A stretch of DNA of 64,000 nucleotides from JANNSO01 sp964485395 (GTDB lineage Bacteria > Spirochaetota > Spirochaetia > Treponematales > UBA12059). The notes below the pieces were generated by a model. The model was not told the DNA's origin and did no database searches. It saw nothing but the letters and a program-made list of their open reading frames with translations. Of this stretch, positions 34,901 to 42,487 are shown one piece after another; position 1 is the stretch's first letter; each line of letters begins with the position of its first letter. Made by a program: the position numbers and the translations under genes. The DNA is taken from contig CAZAJF010000006.1 of the NCBI GenBank assembly GCA_964485395.1, positions 67,353-131,352 of the forward strand. Direction: 5' to 3'.

Positions 34901-35307
34901 TCCACCACTATCAATTCCGCAAGGTCGGGAGTATCCGCATGAATCGACAGAACGGAACCTTGCCAAGCGCGGTAATCCTGAAAGGGGATCATGAGCCAAA
35001 GCGGATTTTCGGCGTAGATTTCCGGCAGCACGCCGGTTTTCATGAAATATTCGTCTTTTGAGTATTTCAGCGCAAAAAAGAATTCCAGGCACGAAAGAGA
35101 ATTCATCGCTGAATAAGGAAGACGCACTCCGCCTTCGTAATGGATATAGGCGAATGCCGCCACGGATAGCGCTTCCGCTTTTGCGGACAGTACGGGAGGC
35201 ACCCGGTTCAGGACGGGCAGATCGGACGCGACGGCCTTGGCCGGCGCCGCGTACATGAAGAGCGGGAATAAAAGCAATGCGAAGGATACGGCGAGTTTTC
35301 TGATCAT
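31990..35307 (-). CDS. Hybrid sensor histidine kinase with 7TM sensor and two kinase-like modules
   Basis: A 1105-residue membrane kinase. A signal peptide (1-24) precedes an extracytoplasmic region (~30-195) and seven helices (~205-410), the 7TMR-DISM layout. A coiled coil leads to a first HATPase-like module (~430-650) whose dimerisation helix lacks the phospho-His (SSPLNHI) and whose ISDNGKD box is weak. A receiver follows (~700-820, VLIVDDEP; acceptor Asp ~752 in VLVDSLMP). A complete kinase core comes last: H853 in AGVAHEINTPN, NILENALQ, DQGIGM, FNPFFTTK and GTGLGLP. The ATG at 35307 overlaps the PHP stop by four bases and begins the signal peptide. A direct partner of the downstream sigma-54 activator. 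Confidence 0.93.
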   Translation of the reverse strand: MIRKLAVSFALLLFPLFMYAAPAKAVASDLPVLNRVPPVLSAKAEALSVAAFAYIHYEGGVRLPYSAMNSLSCLEFFFALKYSKDEYFMKTGVLPEIYAENPLWLMIPFQDYRAWQGSVLSIHADTPDLAELIVVDEYNSRISYKDASLEHLRVFSGISRSDYVLPSGSIQGSALVFIKLSPVKTWIADMQLQKIPAHARVTIGRAVLRGIAYSLLLFSVIMAFVFLTMQKLGNPLVFILFLAYSMIFCAVELFSGSLSFLGLGTSEILFTVYLVSCLYPLVIFFLSAIWNKIYSVQLVYLFALLSFSLILCSTVVVKAYSFSEAALYFLVLTTSVLLLMRGFRDSFSEKPYEIFYLMLYGGNAAVSLFLFAATFFPSIFPFGLRSAILFGLMLFSMAMISVASIVGYLKWGRIRDLVFSAQREKEEKLLREKQGFITSVAALLSSPLNHIVSLLEDRDGGAQRAGFGPDSALAKNEAVNLLNIVSNIVSYVNLKDGSRNLTAEPFSLSASVNSAIQLVRYFTSSGKIIFLQSVPSIELVNDIQTIQQLIYNTLYRSAITELVTEIGIKAYVIDSMVFLRISDNGKDLSGSRGGPANPGIVWPDNEESPNSEEDMDLALTARLASLIGGKFAYNRNSEGTSYQFELPLSKHFPSQEARLDAPETTAETSLPQRMRLSSAGSPIKKIDHPDQREQRGFSSICSVLIVDDEPVSLFTVKRRIETAGWNVYAKISAWQAIQALKTGLFCDVVLVDSLMPEMSGFEFTKILRKYYPRETLPVIILIDAGRPEEIEEVFKSGADDYIVRPVGAVELLSKIKTHADLGRSVRREREQRDKMAETDKLKTLGWLTAGVAHEINTPNNSALRNVPILKEIWSELAPALEKLYAAEGDFSIRGFSVPDLRNEIPEMFNDLYMGAQHIRKIVEDLKEYARGPRQEGLGPIDVNQSVQYAVRLLKHSIAVSSKNFTATYAQNPPFILGDKLKLTQIVVNILENALQCLPSIEAPVSVSTFVELGNDAASREGRVGITIIDQGIGMTPEVLACIFNPFFTTKREKGGTGLGLPVVAGIVREFGGKIDIESKPGLGTVVTVAFPIYRESAAGESEGEK

Positions 35308-36047
35308 CCGCGAAGCTCGAACCCCGGGCGGACCCGTCCGGAAACGAGCGATGCCCTGATTCGCCCCAAATCGGCCAAGCCGTCGGATGTTTTCCATCCG
35401 GCATCCAGCTCGAGGATAAACGGCCTTCTTCCGACGTTTTCCGGATAGTGCGCATCGGACCCTGTTATTACCGTATAACCTTTGGCGGAGCCTTCGACCG
35501 GGGCGCGAACCAGCTCCACGGCGGCATACGGGCCTTCAGGAAGGAATCCCAACTGGGAAATCACCCCGAACATGGGTCTGTCTATGTGGGCGGGTATCAC
35601 GAGCGCCCCGGTTTCGGAGGCGATGCGGCAGACTTCGTCATAACCCATCGTCAAGGAAGATCCAAGGTAATGATCCGGCATTTCCAGGATGTTCTCGTCT
35701 TTGTCCACGACGACCTGGTCACCCAGGACCACGGCGTCGTAGGGCAGCGGAAGCAGGTTGCCCTCGAGGACCCGGCCGAAGCCGAGCGCGGCGTCGGGAT
35801 CCGCGAAAATGCACAATACGTGGACTTCCTCGGCCGTCGTCATTTCCATGCCGAACAGGGGAACGATCCCTTCCGCGCGCGCGCAGTCCAGCCATGCGGG
35901 AGCGTTGCGCGCCGAATTGTGATCGGTAAGGGCGACGAGCTCGAGACCTTTCGCGCGAGCCGCCCTGGCCAGCACCCTGGGAGACATCTCGAGGCTGCCG
36001 CACGGGGACAGGCAGGAATGATTATGGAAATCCGAAAGGACGGTCAT
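35304..36047 (-). CDS. PHP-domain phosphoesterase
   Basis: A 247-residue PHP protein: DFHNHSCLSPCG (~6-17) with the metal-binding His pair, ALTDHNSARNAP (~40), EMTTAEEVHVLC (~66-77), IPAHIDRP (~151) and a final GSDAHYPE (~196). The full set of His/Asp/Glu ligands suggests a trinuclear metal phosphoesterase. The substrate is unknown. It lies between DRTGG and histidine kinase genes with a 13-base gap and a four-base overlap, so it is part of one operon. In clostridia and Thermotogae, as I recall, PHP, DRTGG and CBS-ATPase genes cluster with electron-bifurcating hydrogenases; no hydrogenase is visible here. Confidence 0.9.
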   Translation of the reverse strand: MTVLSDFHNHSCLSPCGSLEMSPRVLARAARAKGLELVALTDHNSARNAPAWLDCARAEGIVPLFGMEMTTAEEVHVLCIFADPDAALGFGRVLEGNLLPLPYDAVVLGDQVVVDKDENILEMPDHYLGSSLTMGYDEVCRIASETGALVIPAHIDRPMFGVISQLGFLPEGPYAAVELVRAPVEGSAKGYTVITGSDAHYPENVGRRPFILELDAGWKTSDGLADLGRIRASLVSGRVRPGFELRG

Positions 36048-36060
36048 TCCGGGATAGGGC

Positions 36061-36399
36061 TCAACTGCTCGGGCGCAGCGTGGAATAAAGCATTCCGGAA
36101 ACTTCGAACTGCGACTTTGAGGTGCGGAAAATCGCGACCTTCTCGCTTTTCGCGGCTGCCGTCATGTCCTCGGGGACCGGCCGGTCATTGCAGACGACGA
36201 CGGCGCAAATCCCCACGAGCGTTGCGACGGCTACGGTATTCTTGTGGGCCTGGATGGTAATGAGCGCAAAATCGTTTCCGGCCCTTGCCATGACGTCAGA
36301 GAGCAGGTCGGACGTGTAGCCGCCGGCGACGGGCCTATCGTCGAAATCGCCTTGGATTGCCTCGAAGCCGAATCGTGATCCGAACTCGCTAATATTCAT
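36061..36399 (-). CDS. DRTGG-domain protein
   Basis: A 112-residue protein matching the small DRTGG domain: a Val/Ile-rich N-terminal strand with AIQGDFDDRPVAGGYTSDLLSDVM (residues ~14-37; the Asp-Arg-Pro-Val-Ala-Gly-Gly core replaces DRTGG), then NDFALITIQAHKNTVAVA and a CAVVVCNDRPVP segment. The domain is thought to bind a regulatory ligand and occurs with CBS domains. It lies 15 bases after the CBS-HATPase gene and 13 before the PHP gene, so all are co-transcribed. Function is unknown. Confidence 0.85.
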   Translation of the reverse strand: MNISEFGSRFGFEAIQGDFDDRPVAGGYTSDLLSDVMARAGNDFALITIQAHKNTVAVATLVGICAVVVCNDRPVPEDMTAAAKSEKVAIFRTSKSQFEVSGMLYSTLRPSS

Positions 36400-36414
36400 G
36401 GAATGCTCCTTGTT

Positions 36415-37341
36415 TCAGATATCGTAGTTTATCTTGACGATTACGGTCGTACCCGCGGGCGAGGACTTGATGTCGAAGTCGTTGGCCGAGCGCTTGGCGT
36501 TGGGAAGGCCGAGCCCGGCGCCGAATCCGATGGACCTGATCCACTCGTTGGCCGTGGAGAATCCCTCGGTAAGGGCAGCCTCCAGGTCGGGGATGCCCGG
36601 CCCGGTATCGCGCGCGATAATAGTTATATTTCCTTTTCCTACGGAAAATTCCATGACGCCGCCGAGGGAATGTATGACCTGATTCAATTCAAGCTCGTAG
36701 CTCGCGACCGCGGCGCGCCGAATCACGGCGGGGTCTATGGAAAACCCCTTGAGCGCCTTCTTGAGCTCGCCGGAGGCCTTGCCCGCGTTCTCGAAATCGA
36801 ATTGCCGCGTCGGAAAATACAGGGTTATCACATCAGCCGCGGCAGGGCTCGTTCCCGAGGTGGCCCGCACGGCCGCCATGTCGGCCTCGAGCCGTTCCAC
36901 CTCCCGGTTCATTTCCACCAGCAGCACCCGGATTATGTCCGCCGCCGTGATTATTCCCACGAGCAGCCCGTCCTTGCCGAGGACGGGGAACCTCCGGAAC
37001 GTATAGCGGTTCAGGTACGAGATGGCGAAGCTGAGCGGCATTTCTTCCTCGAGCACGATGATGGAAGTGCTCATATGCCGCCCCGCCGCCTCGTTGATGA
37101 GCCCTGCGTCCAGCGCCTGGAGGATGTCGCCGATGGTGACGATGCCCACCAGGCGGCCGTTCTCCGCGATGGGCACGCCGGTAATCCCATGGTCGCGCAT
37201 CAAGACCTGGACTTCCCTCATTCCGGAATCGGGAGTGGCGGTTATGATCGCGTGGGTCATCACGTCGCGGACCTTGAGGCGGTAAATAAGTTCAAGGACG
37301 ACTTTTGAACCGCCATCGGTATCGATTGGAATGGAAGTCAT
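36415..37341 (-). CDS. CBS-pair protein with RsbW-like HATPase domain
   Basis: A 308-residue cytoplasmic protein. Two CBS motifs (~22-140; VRDVMTHAIITATPDSGMREV and MSTSIIVLEEEMPLS mark their starts) form an adenosine-ligand sensor. A linker helix (LLVEMNREVERLEADM) leads to a GHKL ATPase module of the anti-sigma-factor type (~200-308): SYELELNQVIHS with the conserved Asn, DTGPGIPD and GFGAGLGLPNAKR. It may phosphorylate or sequester a partner, such as a STAS protein, according to nucleotide level. It is the first gene of the tight operon running to the sigma-54 activator. YgiQ-type gene ends 48 bases upstream. Confidence 0.9.
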   Translation of the reverse strand: MTSIPIDTDGGSKVVLELIYRLKVRDVMTHAIITATPDSGMREVQVLMRDHGITGVPIAENGRLVGIVTIGDILQALDAGLINEAAGRHMSTSIIVLEEEMPLSFAISYLNRYTFRRFPVLGKDGLLVGIITAADIIRVLLVEMNREVERLEADMAAVRATSGTSPAAADVITLYFPTRQFDFENAGKASGELKKALKGFSIDPAVIRRAAVASYELELNQVIHSLGGVMEFSVGKGNITIIARDTGPGIPDLEAALTEGFSTANEWIRSIGFGAGLGLPNAKRSANDFDIKSSPAGTTVIVKINYDI

Positions 37342-37389
37342 GATGCCGTTATTGTCGCACGAAATTTAAAGGTGGACAAGCCGCGGCAA

Positions 37390-39255
37390 TCACCGAACCA
37401 GGCATTTTTCCCCGCTGCCTATCAGGTCTTCCCTTCCGGCAAGGCGCAAAGCCTCGCAGACGAGCGTCCGATTCTCCGGCTTATTGTATTGCAGCAAGGC
37501 CCGCTGCAGGGAACGCTCGTGCGCGCCTTTGGCGACATAGATCGGCTGACCGCCCATAGGATCCACACCGGTGTGGTACATAGCGCTTGCGAGGGTGCCC
37601 GGCGTTGGATAAAAATCCTGTACCTGGTCGGGCACAAAGCCCGAGTCGCGCAGATATTCCGCGAGGGCGATCGCGTCGTCGAGCGTGGAACCCGGATGCG
37701 AGGCGATGAAATACGGTACCAGAAACTGCTTGAGCCCCAGCTCGCGGTTCAAGGCCGCCCAGCGGTTCGCGAATGCGTCGTAAACCTTCAAGGGAGGCTT
37801 TCCCATGATGCGGAGCACGCGGTCGGACACATGCTCGGGGGCTACCTTGAGCTGCCCGGAAGTATGGTACTGCGCGAGCTCCCGAAGGAAGGTGCCGTCG
37901 GCGTCGGCCATGACGTAATCGAAGCGGACACCGGACCGCACAAATACTTTTATAACTCCGGGCAGCGCCCGGAGGCTCCGTAGCACGTCGAGGTAATCGC
38001 GATGGCTCACCTTGAGCGACGGGCAGGGTTCAGGCGTCAGGCAGCGCCGGTCCACGCACGCGCTGCCCTTGGCCTGCCTGTCGCACGCGGGGCCGCGAAA
38101 ATTGGCCGTGGGCCCGCCTACATCGTGGATATAGCCCTTGAAGCCCGCCGTGCCCACCAGGACTTTCGCCTCCGCCACGAGGGAATCCCGGCTGCGTCCC
38201 GTAACGATGCGCCCTTGATGAAAGGCAAGCGCGCAGAAGGCGCACGCGCCGTAGCAGCCCCTGCTCGACGTTATCGAAAATCTGACTTCCAGCAGGGCCG
38301 GTACGCCGCCGGATTTTTTATACACGGGATGCGCCTCGCGCGTGAACGGCAGGTCGTAGGCGCCGTCCATTTCCGCCCTCGTCAAAGGACGCGCGGGAGG
38401 TTCCTGCACTACGTACTGGCCCGCGGCTTCTTCCACCAGCGGACGCGCCGTACCCGGATCGGTGTTCTTATACTGCAGCGCGAAAGACTGCGCGAAGGTT
38501 TCCTTCCCCGCCGATGATTCTTCATGTCCGGGCAAATGCAACGCGTCCACCGGCAGGAATCGAATATCGGAGGTGCGCCACACGGTGCCAGGGATGCCGC
38601 GGAACAGGTCGGGCGAGCGCAGGTCGTCGGACTTTTTCTGCGCGCGGTCCAGGCGGGAAGCCAGTTCGGCCAAAGCGAGCTCGGCCATGCCGTACAGCAC
38701 GATGTCCGCCTTGGAGTCCAGAATTATGGGTTTGCGCACGGTATCGGAAAGGTAGTCGTAATGGGACAGGCGCCGGAGCGAAGCCTCCAGGCCCCCGGCC
38801 ACCACGGGCACGCCCTTGAAGGCCTCGCGGCACTTGGCGGCATACGCGATTACGGCACGGTCGGGCCGGGCGTTGGCCGGCTTGCCGTTTACGGAATATT
38901 TACGCAGCGCGCCGTCTGCGCCGCGGCACAGGGTCGGGTCGGAACCGGGCGCGTAATCGTCCTCCGAGCGGGGTTTTTTGTTGGCGGTATATTTGCAGAC
39001 CATCGAGTCGATGTTGCCGCCGGTTACGAGGAACGCAAGGCGCGGCTGCCCAAGCGCCCGGAATGCCAGGGTGTCGGAAGGGTCTGGTCGGGCGATGACG
39101 CCCACCGTGTAGCCGAGTTTTTCGAGATAGCGCCCGACGAGGGCCGCGCCGAACGCGGGATGGTCGACATAGGCGTCTCCGGTAACAAGGACGAAATCGA
39201 CGGAGCTTAGGCGCCGCGCCTTGAGCTCGACGCAGGTTGTAGGTAAAAAATCCAT
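37390..39255 (-). CDS. ygiQ: YgiQ-family (UPF0313) radical SAM protein
   Basis: A 621-residue radical SAM protein with the conserved N-terminus of this family (DFVLVTGDAYVDHPAFG, then IARPDP and FLVTGGNIDSMVCKYT) and a central SSRGCYGACAFC (three cysteines for the 4Fe-4S cluster) followed by ALAFHQGR. The VAPEHVSDRVLRIMGKP and QDFYPTPGT segments towards the C-terminus are also typical. The reaction is not established. Length matches the family. It sits between the acetyltransferase and the CBS-HATPase genes, each ~46-48 bases away. Confidence 0.93.
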   Translation of the reverse strand: MDFLPTTCVELKARRLSSVDFVLVTGDAYVDHPAFGAALVGRYLEKLGYTVGVIARPDPSDTLAFRALGQPRLAFLVTGGNIDSMVCKYTANKKPRSEDDYAPGSDPTLCRGADGALRKYSVNGKPANARPDRAVIAYAAKCREAFKGVPVVAGGLEASLRRLSHYDYLSDTVRKPIILDSKADIVLYGMAELALAELASRLDRAQKKSDDLRSPDLFRGIPGTVWRTSDIRFLPVDALHLPGHEESSAGKETFAQSFALQYKNTDPGTARPLVEEAAGQYVVQEPPARPLTRAEMDGAYDLPFTREAHPVYKKSGGVPALLEVRFSITSSRGCYGACAFCALAFHQGRIVTGRSRDSLVAEAKVLVGTAGFKGYIHDVGGPTANFRGPACDRQAKGSACVDRRCLTPEPCPSLKVSHRDYLDVLRSLRALPGVIKVFVRSGVRFDYVMADADGTFLRELAQYHTSGQLKVAPEHVSDRVLRIMGKPPLKVYDAFANRWAALNRELGLKQFLVPYFIASHPGSTLDDAIALAEYLRDSGFVPDQVQDFYPTPGTLASAMYHTGVDPMGGQPIYVAKGAHERSLQRALLQYNKPENRTLVCEALRLAGREDLIGSGEKCLVR

Positions 39256-39301
39256 GCCGCAGTATACGCTACTTGGTCGACTTGTTCCAGAAAGCCCGCG
39301 C

Positions 39302-39820
39302 CTACTCCTTTGGATTGGCGAGAACGACGGAATAGCGGCGTATCGTCACTTTTTCCTCAGGGTCGAACATCCTGTCGATGAGCCTGCCGCCGTTGGCCTC
39401 TATTATCTTGAACGAGCCGGGGTTGTCGTCGTCGCACGTTATCAACACTTCGGAAAATCCGTGCGCCTCCGCCTCGAGGAGGGTTTGGCGTAATATTTCC
39501 TTACCATGGCCGAGCCTGCGCTCGGAGGGCCGGACATCGTAGCCGATATGGCCGCCGTACACCTTGAAACGCTCGTTGAGCTCGAGCCTGAGGCGGCTCG
39601 TTCCCACGATCCGGTCGCCGACCATGAATAAAAAGCTTCTGCTCGGCAGCCGGTCCTTGGGGACTATGCCGAGTTCGCTGTCCATGTCGCGCCGAAGCTT
39701 GGCCCTTACTTCGTCAAGGGTCGCATAGGAATAGCGGGAATCGCCGTTTGCCACGTAATCCAGGGACATATCCAGATATGCCCCCTCGAGGTCGAGTGAC
39801 GGTTTTACGCGTACAAGCAT
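39302..39820 (-). CDS. GNAT-family N-acetyltransferase
   Basis: A 172-residue protein with a GNAT fold: a C-terminal half with VGTSRLRLELNERFKVYGGHIGYDVRPSERRLGHGKEIL (described in pieces: beta4 GGHIGYDVRP, then the acetyl-CoA loop RRLGHGKEI), then ITCDDDNPGSFKIIEANGG, the usual last strand and helix. The substrate is unknown. ATG 39820 is one base after the stop of the ABC permease gene, so it is translationally linked. An upstream frame extension only reads the permease end out of frame. Confidence 0.88.
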   Translation of the reverse strand: MLVRVKPSLDLEGAYLDMSLDYVANGDSRYSYATLDEVRAKLRRDMDSELGIVPKDRLPSRSFLFMVGDRIVGTSRLRLELNERFKVYGGHIGYDVRPSERRLGHGKEILRQTLLEAEAHGFSEVLITCDDDNPGSFKIIEANGGRLIDRMFDPEEKVTIRRYSVVLANPKE

Positions 39821-39821
39821 A

Positions 39822-41525
39822 TCACGGTTCCAGCTTCGCGAGCCTGCGCTCGGCGAATTTCGGGTAATAGAAAAGCAAGGCCGCGAACAAGGCCAACGGA
39901 AGCGCACCCAGCCATAGCGCGCTCGAAAATAAACTGAAACGCAAGCTAAACGCGGCGGTCCCGCAGAGACCGATCAGCCCCATCTCGCCCAGGATGACGA
40001 TCACCGCGTTTGGATTCTGCTTGAGCGCCGCTATGGGATTATCCCAGGACAGGCGCGGGTTAATCGTCTCGAGCGCCAAGCCCAGCAAGTTGCCGAGAAA
40101 GGAAAGCCCCAGCGCAATAAGCAGGCCGACCAGGGTCTCAAGCACGCCCAGTTTCATGGCGAGCGCCGGGAGCAGGACACCGGTGAGAGAGCCGAATACC
40201 GCGAACAGAAGTCCATGAGCCAGTTTGGCGAGCATATAGCTCCCGGCTGGAATAGGCAGGCTCCTGATGAACGCGAGGCTCTTCGCGTCGCGGGAGAGAG
40301 CGGTACAGGTAATGCTCGTGGAAGAACCCAGGAACGCCCCCGCAAGACCGATAACCACCGACGCCATGCCGCCGCGAAGCATTTCCAGCACCCCGGCGAT
40401 ATCTGGATCGCTTAAGAACGTTTCTTTCTGCGTCATCAACATGAGTATCATGATGAGCGGCATGAGCACTACGATGAAGGGACCGTTGAGCAGGTACATG
40501 GGCTCACGGTTCATGAGGACGATTTCGCGCTTGACTAGGGCCGCGAACAGGGAACCTCGGCGGGAGCTGGATCGCAGAAAGCTCGCGGATCCTGCCTTGC
40601 CGAGCTTTTTCAAATGCAGCTCGTTGAAGCCGGGGAGGCTTCTCGCGTAAGGCTTGGCCAATGCGAGGACGACGAGCGCGGAACCGGCGACGCACGATAC
40701 CAGCAAAACGAGGATCGCGAAAAACCCGCCGAGGCTGGACGATCCGGTCAAGGCCCGCAGGACGAGCTGCGCCGGCGGATAGATGGAAGCCATCCGGTTG
40801 ACGACGGTGTCGGGTCCAGCGATATTCCGGACGATCCAAGCCGGGTCGCTGATGCCGACCATCATCCCCTGGTAGTACAGATTGAACCCGACCGCGGCGG
40901 CCAAACCTACGACGCCGCCGAAAATCAGGATTACCTGCTTGTTCTTGAGGAATTTTGCGAAGCTTAAAAGCGGCACCTGAATGAGGTAGCACAGCGCCAT
41001 GGCCGGAAGGGGCAAAAGCAGCGATGCGAGGAAGCCCCATGCGTAAAACAGAAAATCAGGCCGCTCGAACCAGCCGTATATTCCGATGGCGGATCCCATG
41101 AAAGCAAGGGAGATCGCTGCCTCGGAAACGTAAACCGTTATGAATTTCGCGCCGAGCAGGGTAAACGGGGGAATGGGCATGGACAGCAAATTGAGTTCCA
41201 TGTCGCTGAGAAAATACGTGGATAATATGGTCATGAATCCGACGACGAAGGTGAGCACGGTGGCCGAGACGGCGGCGTACACGAACAGCGCGCCTTGCAG
41301 CCCCAAGGGGGCGAGCCCCTGGTACATAATCAGGTTCATGCCGACGAAAAGGACGAGCACGTCGCCCAGCACCAGCAGTACGAGAGCCGCGATTCCTATT
41401 CCCTTCAGGATATCCTTCGCGGCCGCCCTGCCCTCCCCCCTTGCCTTCCTCGACGGGAGGTTATAAAAACTTTTAAGATACATTGAGCAAACGCCGAGGA
41501 ACGTCCGCCAGGAACGCCCTGTCAT
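39822..41525 (-). CDS. ABC-2-type transporter permease
   Basis: A 567-residue integral membrane protein with about twelve helices in two halves, a central cytoplasmic region (~255-300, including HLKKLGKAGSASFLRSSSRRG) and no ATPase domain. The pattern fits large ABC-2 permeases that pair with a single ATPase. The start at 41525 overlaps the ATPase stop in ATGA; a later ATG (41486) is possible. The exported substrate cannot be inferred. Confidence 0.87.
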   Translation of the reverse strand: MTGRSWRTFLGVCSMYLKSFYNLPSRKARGEGRAAAKDILKGIGIAALVLLVLGDVLVLFVGMNLIMYQGLAPLGLQGALFVYAAVSATVLTFVVGFMTILSTYFLSDMELNLLSMPIPPFTLLGAKFITVYVSEAAISLAFMGSAIGIYGWFERPDFLFYAWGFLASLLLPLPAMALCYLIQVPLLSFAKFLKNKQVILIFGGVVGLAAAVGFNLYYQGMMVGISDPAWIVRNIAGPDTVVNRMASIYPPAQLVLRALTGSSSLGGFFAILVLLVSCVAGSALVVLALAKPYARSLPGFNELHLKKLGKAGSASFLRSSSRRGSLFAALVKREIVLMNREPMYLLNGPFIVVLMPLIMILMLMTQKETFLSDPDIAGVLEMLRGGMASVVIGLAGAFLGSSTSITCTALSRDAKSLAFIRSLPIPAGSYMLAKLAHGLLFAVFGSLTGVLLPALAMKLGVLETLVGLLIALGLSFLGNLLGLALETINPRLSWDNPIAALKQNPNAVIVILGEMGLIGLCGTAAFSLRFSLFSSALWLGALPLALFAALLFYYPKFAERRLAKLEP

Positions 41526-42259
41526 GCTTCTTCCCCTTCGCCTACGAGCTCCAGGAACAGGCTTTCCAGGGACGAGTCGGTACCCTGAAGCGCCTTGAGC
41601 TCGGACAGGGTTCCGGTAAATACGATCTTGCCCTTGTTGACGATGGAAAGCCGGTCGCACAGCTTTTCCGCCACTTCCATCACATGCGTGGAAAAAAACA
41701 CCGTCTTGCCCGCCTTGACGCGGTCCCGCATGACTTCCTTGAGCTGAAAGGCCGCCTTGGGATCGAGCCCTACCATGGGCTCGTCGAGCACCCAGTTGGC
41801 GGGGTCGTGGAGGAGGCTGGCCGTTATAATAAGTTTTTGTTTCATGCCGTGCGAGAAACTGCCGATCTTGCCGTTGAGCACGTCCTTGATTCCGAAATGC
41901 GTCGTGTATTCGTCGATGCGGGCGCGCCGAGTCTCGCTTTCAACGCCGTACACGTCGCCCACGAAATTGAGGAATTCCATGGCCCTCAAGCGCGAAAAAA
42001 TCTCGGGGTTGTCGCTTACGTAGCCGAAGCGGTTCTTGGCCGCCATGGGGTCGGTCGCCATATTCAGGGAATCTATGCGAACGCTTCCCGAATCGGGGCG
42101 AAGCACGCCGGTAAGCATTTTTATCGTCGTGGTTTTTCCCGCTCCGTTGGGTCCGAGGAAACCGAATATCTCCCCGTTTTTTACGGTGAAGGAAAGGTCA
42201 TCGACCGCCTTGACCTTGCTTTTCGCGTAGGTTTTGGTAATTCCCGCAAGTTCGATCAT
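41522..42259 (-). CDS. ABC transporter ATPase (ABC-2 system)
   Basis: A 245-residue ATPase: Walker A GPNGAGKTT (~37-45), Q-loop region YVSDNPEIFSRLRAMEFLNF, signature FSHGMKQK (~138), Walker B NWVLDEPMVGLDP (~159-171) and the switch His in STHVMEVAE. The signature Gly-Met in place of Gly-Gln occurs in CcmA/NatA-like exporters. AAGGAG precedes the ATG. It forms a transporter with the downstream overlapping permease gene. Confidence 0.95.
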   Translation of the reverse strand: MIELAGITKTYAKSKVKAVDDLSFTVKNGEIFGFLGPNGAGKTTTIKMLTGVLRPDSGSVRIDSLNMATDPMAAKNRFGYVSDNPEIFSRLRAMEFLNFVGDVYGVESETRRARIDEYTTHFGIKDVLNGKIGSFSHGMKQKLIITASLLHDPANWVLDEPMVGLDPKAAFQLKEVMRDRVKAGKTVFFSTHVMEVAEKLCDRLSIVNKGKIVFTGTLSELKALQGTDSSLESLFLELVGEGEEA

Positions 42260-42487
42260 CGTTGGCTCCTTGAATCATACCGTTTATTTTATTTCCAGTA
42301 CACTCGGCGCTTTTCGGTTTTGAGTATACACCGGAGTAAAAAAACAGGGCAAGCCTTGATTGAAATTACCCGACTGTCTGGCGGATGCCCCTAAGCCAGT
42401 CGGCTCACACCACGGAATATAGGTGATCGAAATGATCGAGGGCTCCGGCAAGATTCACTTGCAGCGGATCGGTATGGATGACCAGGC

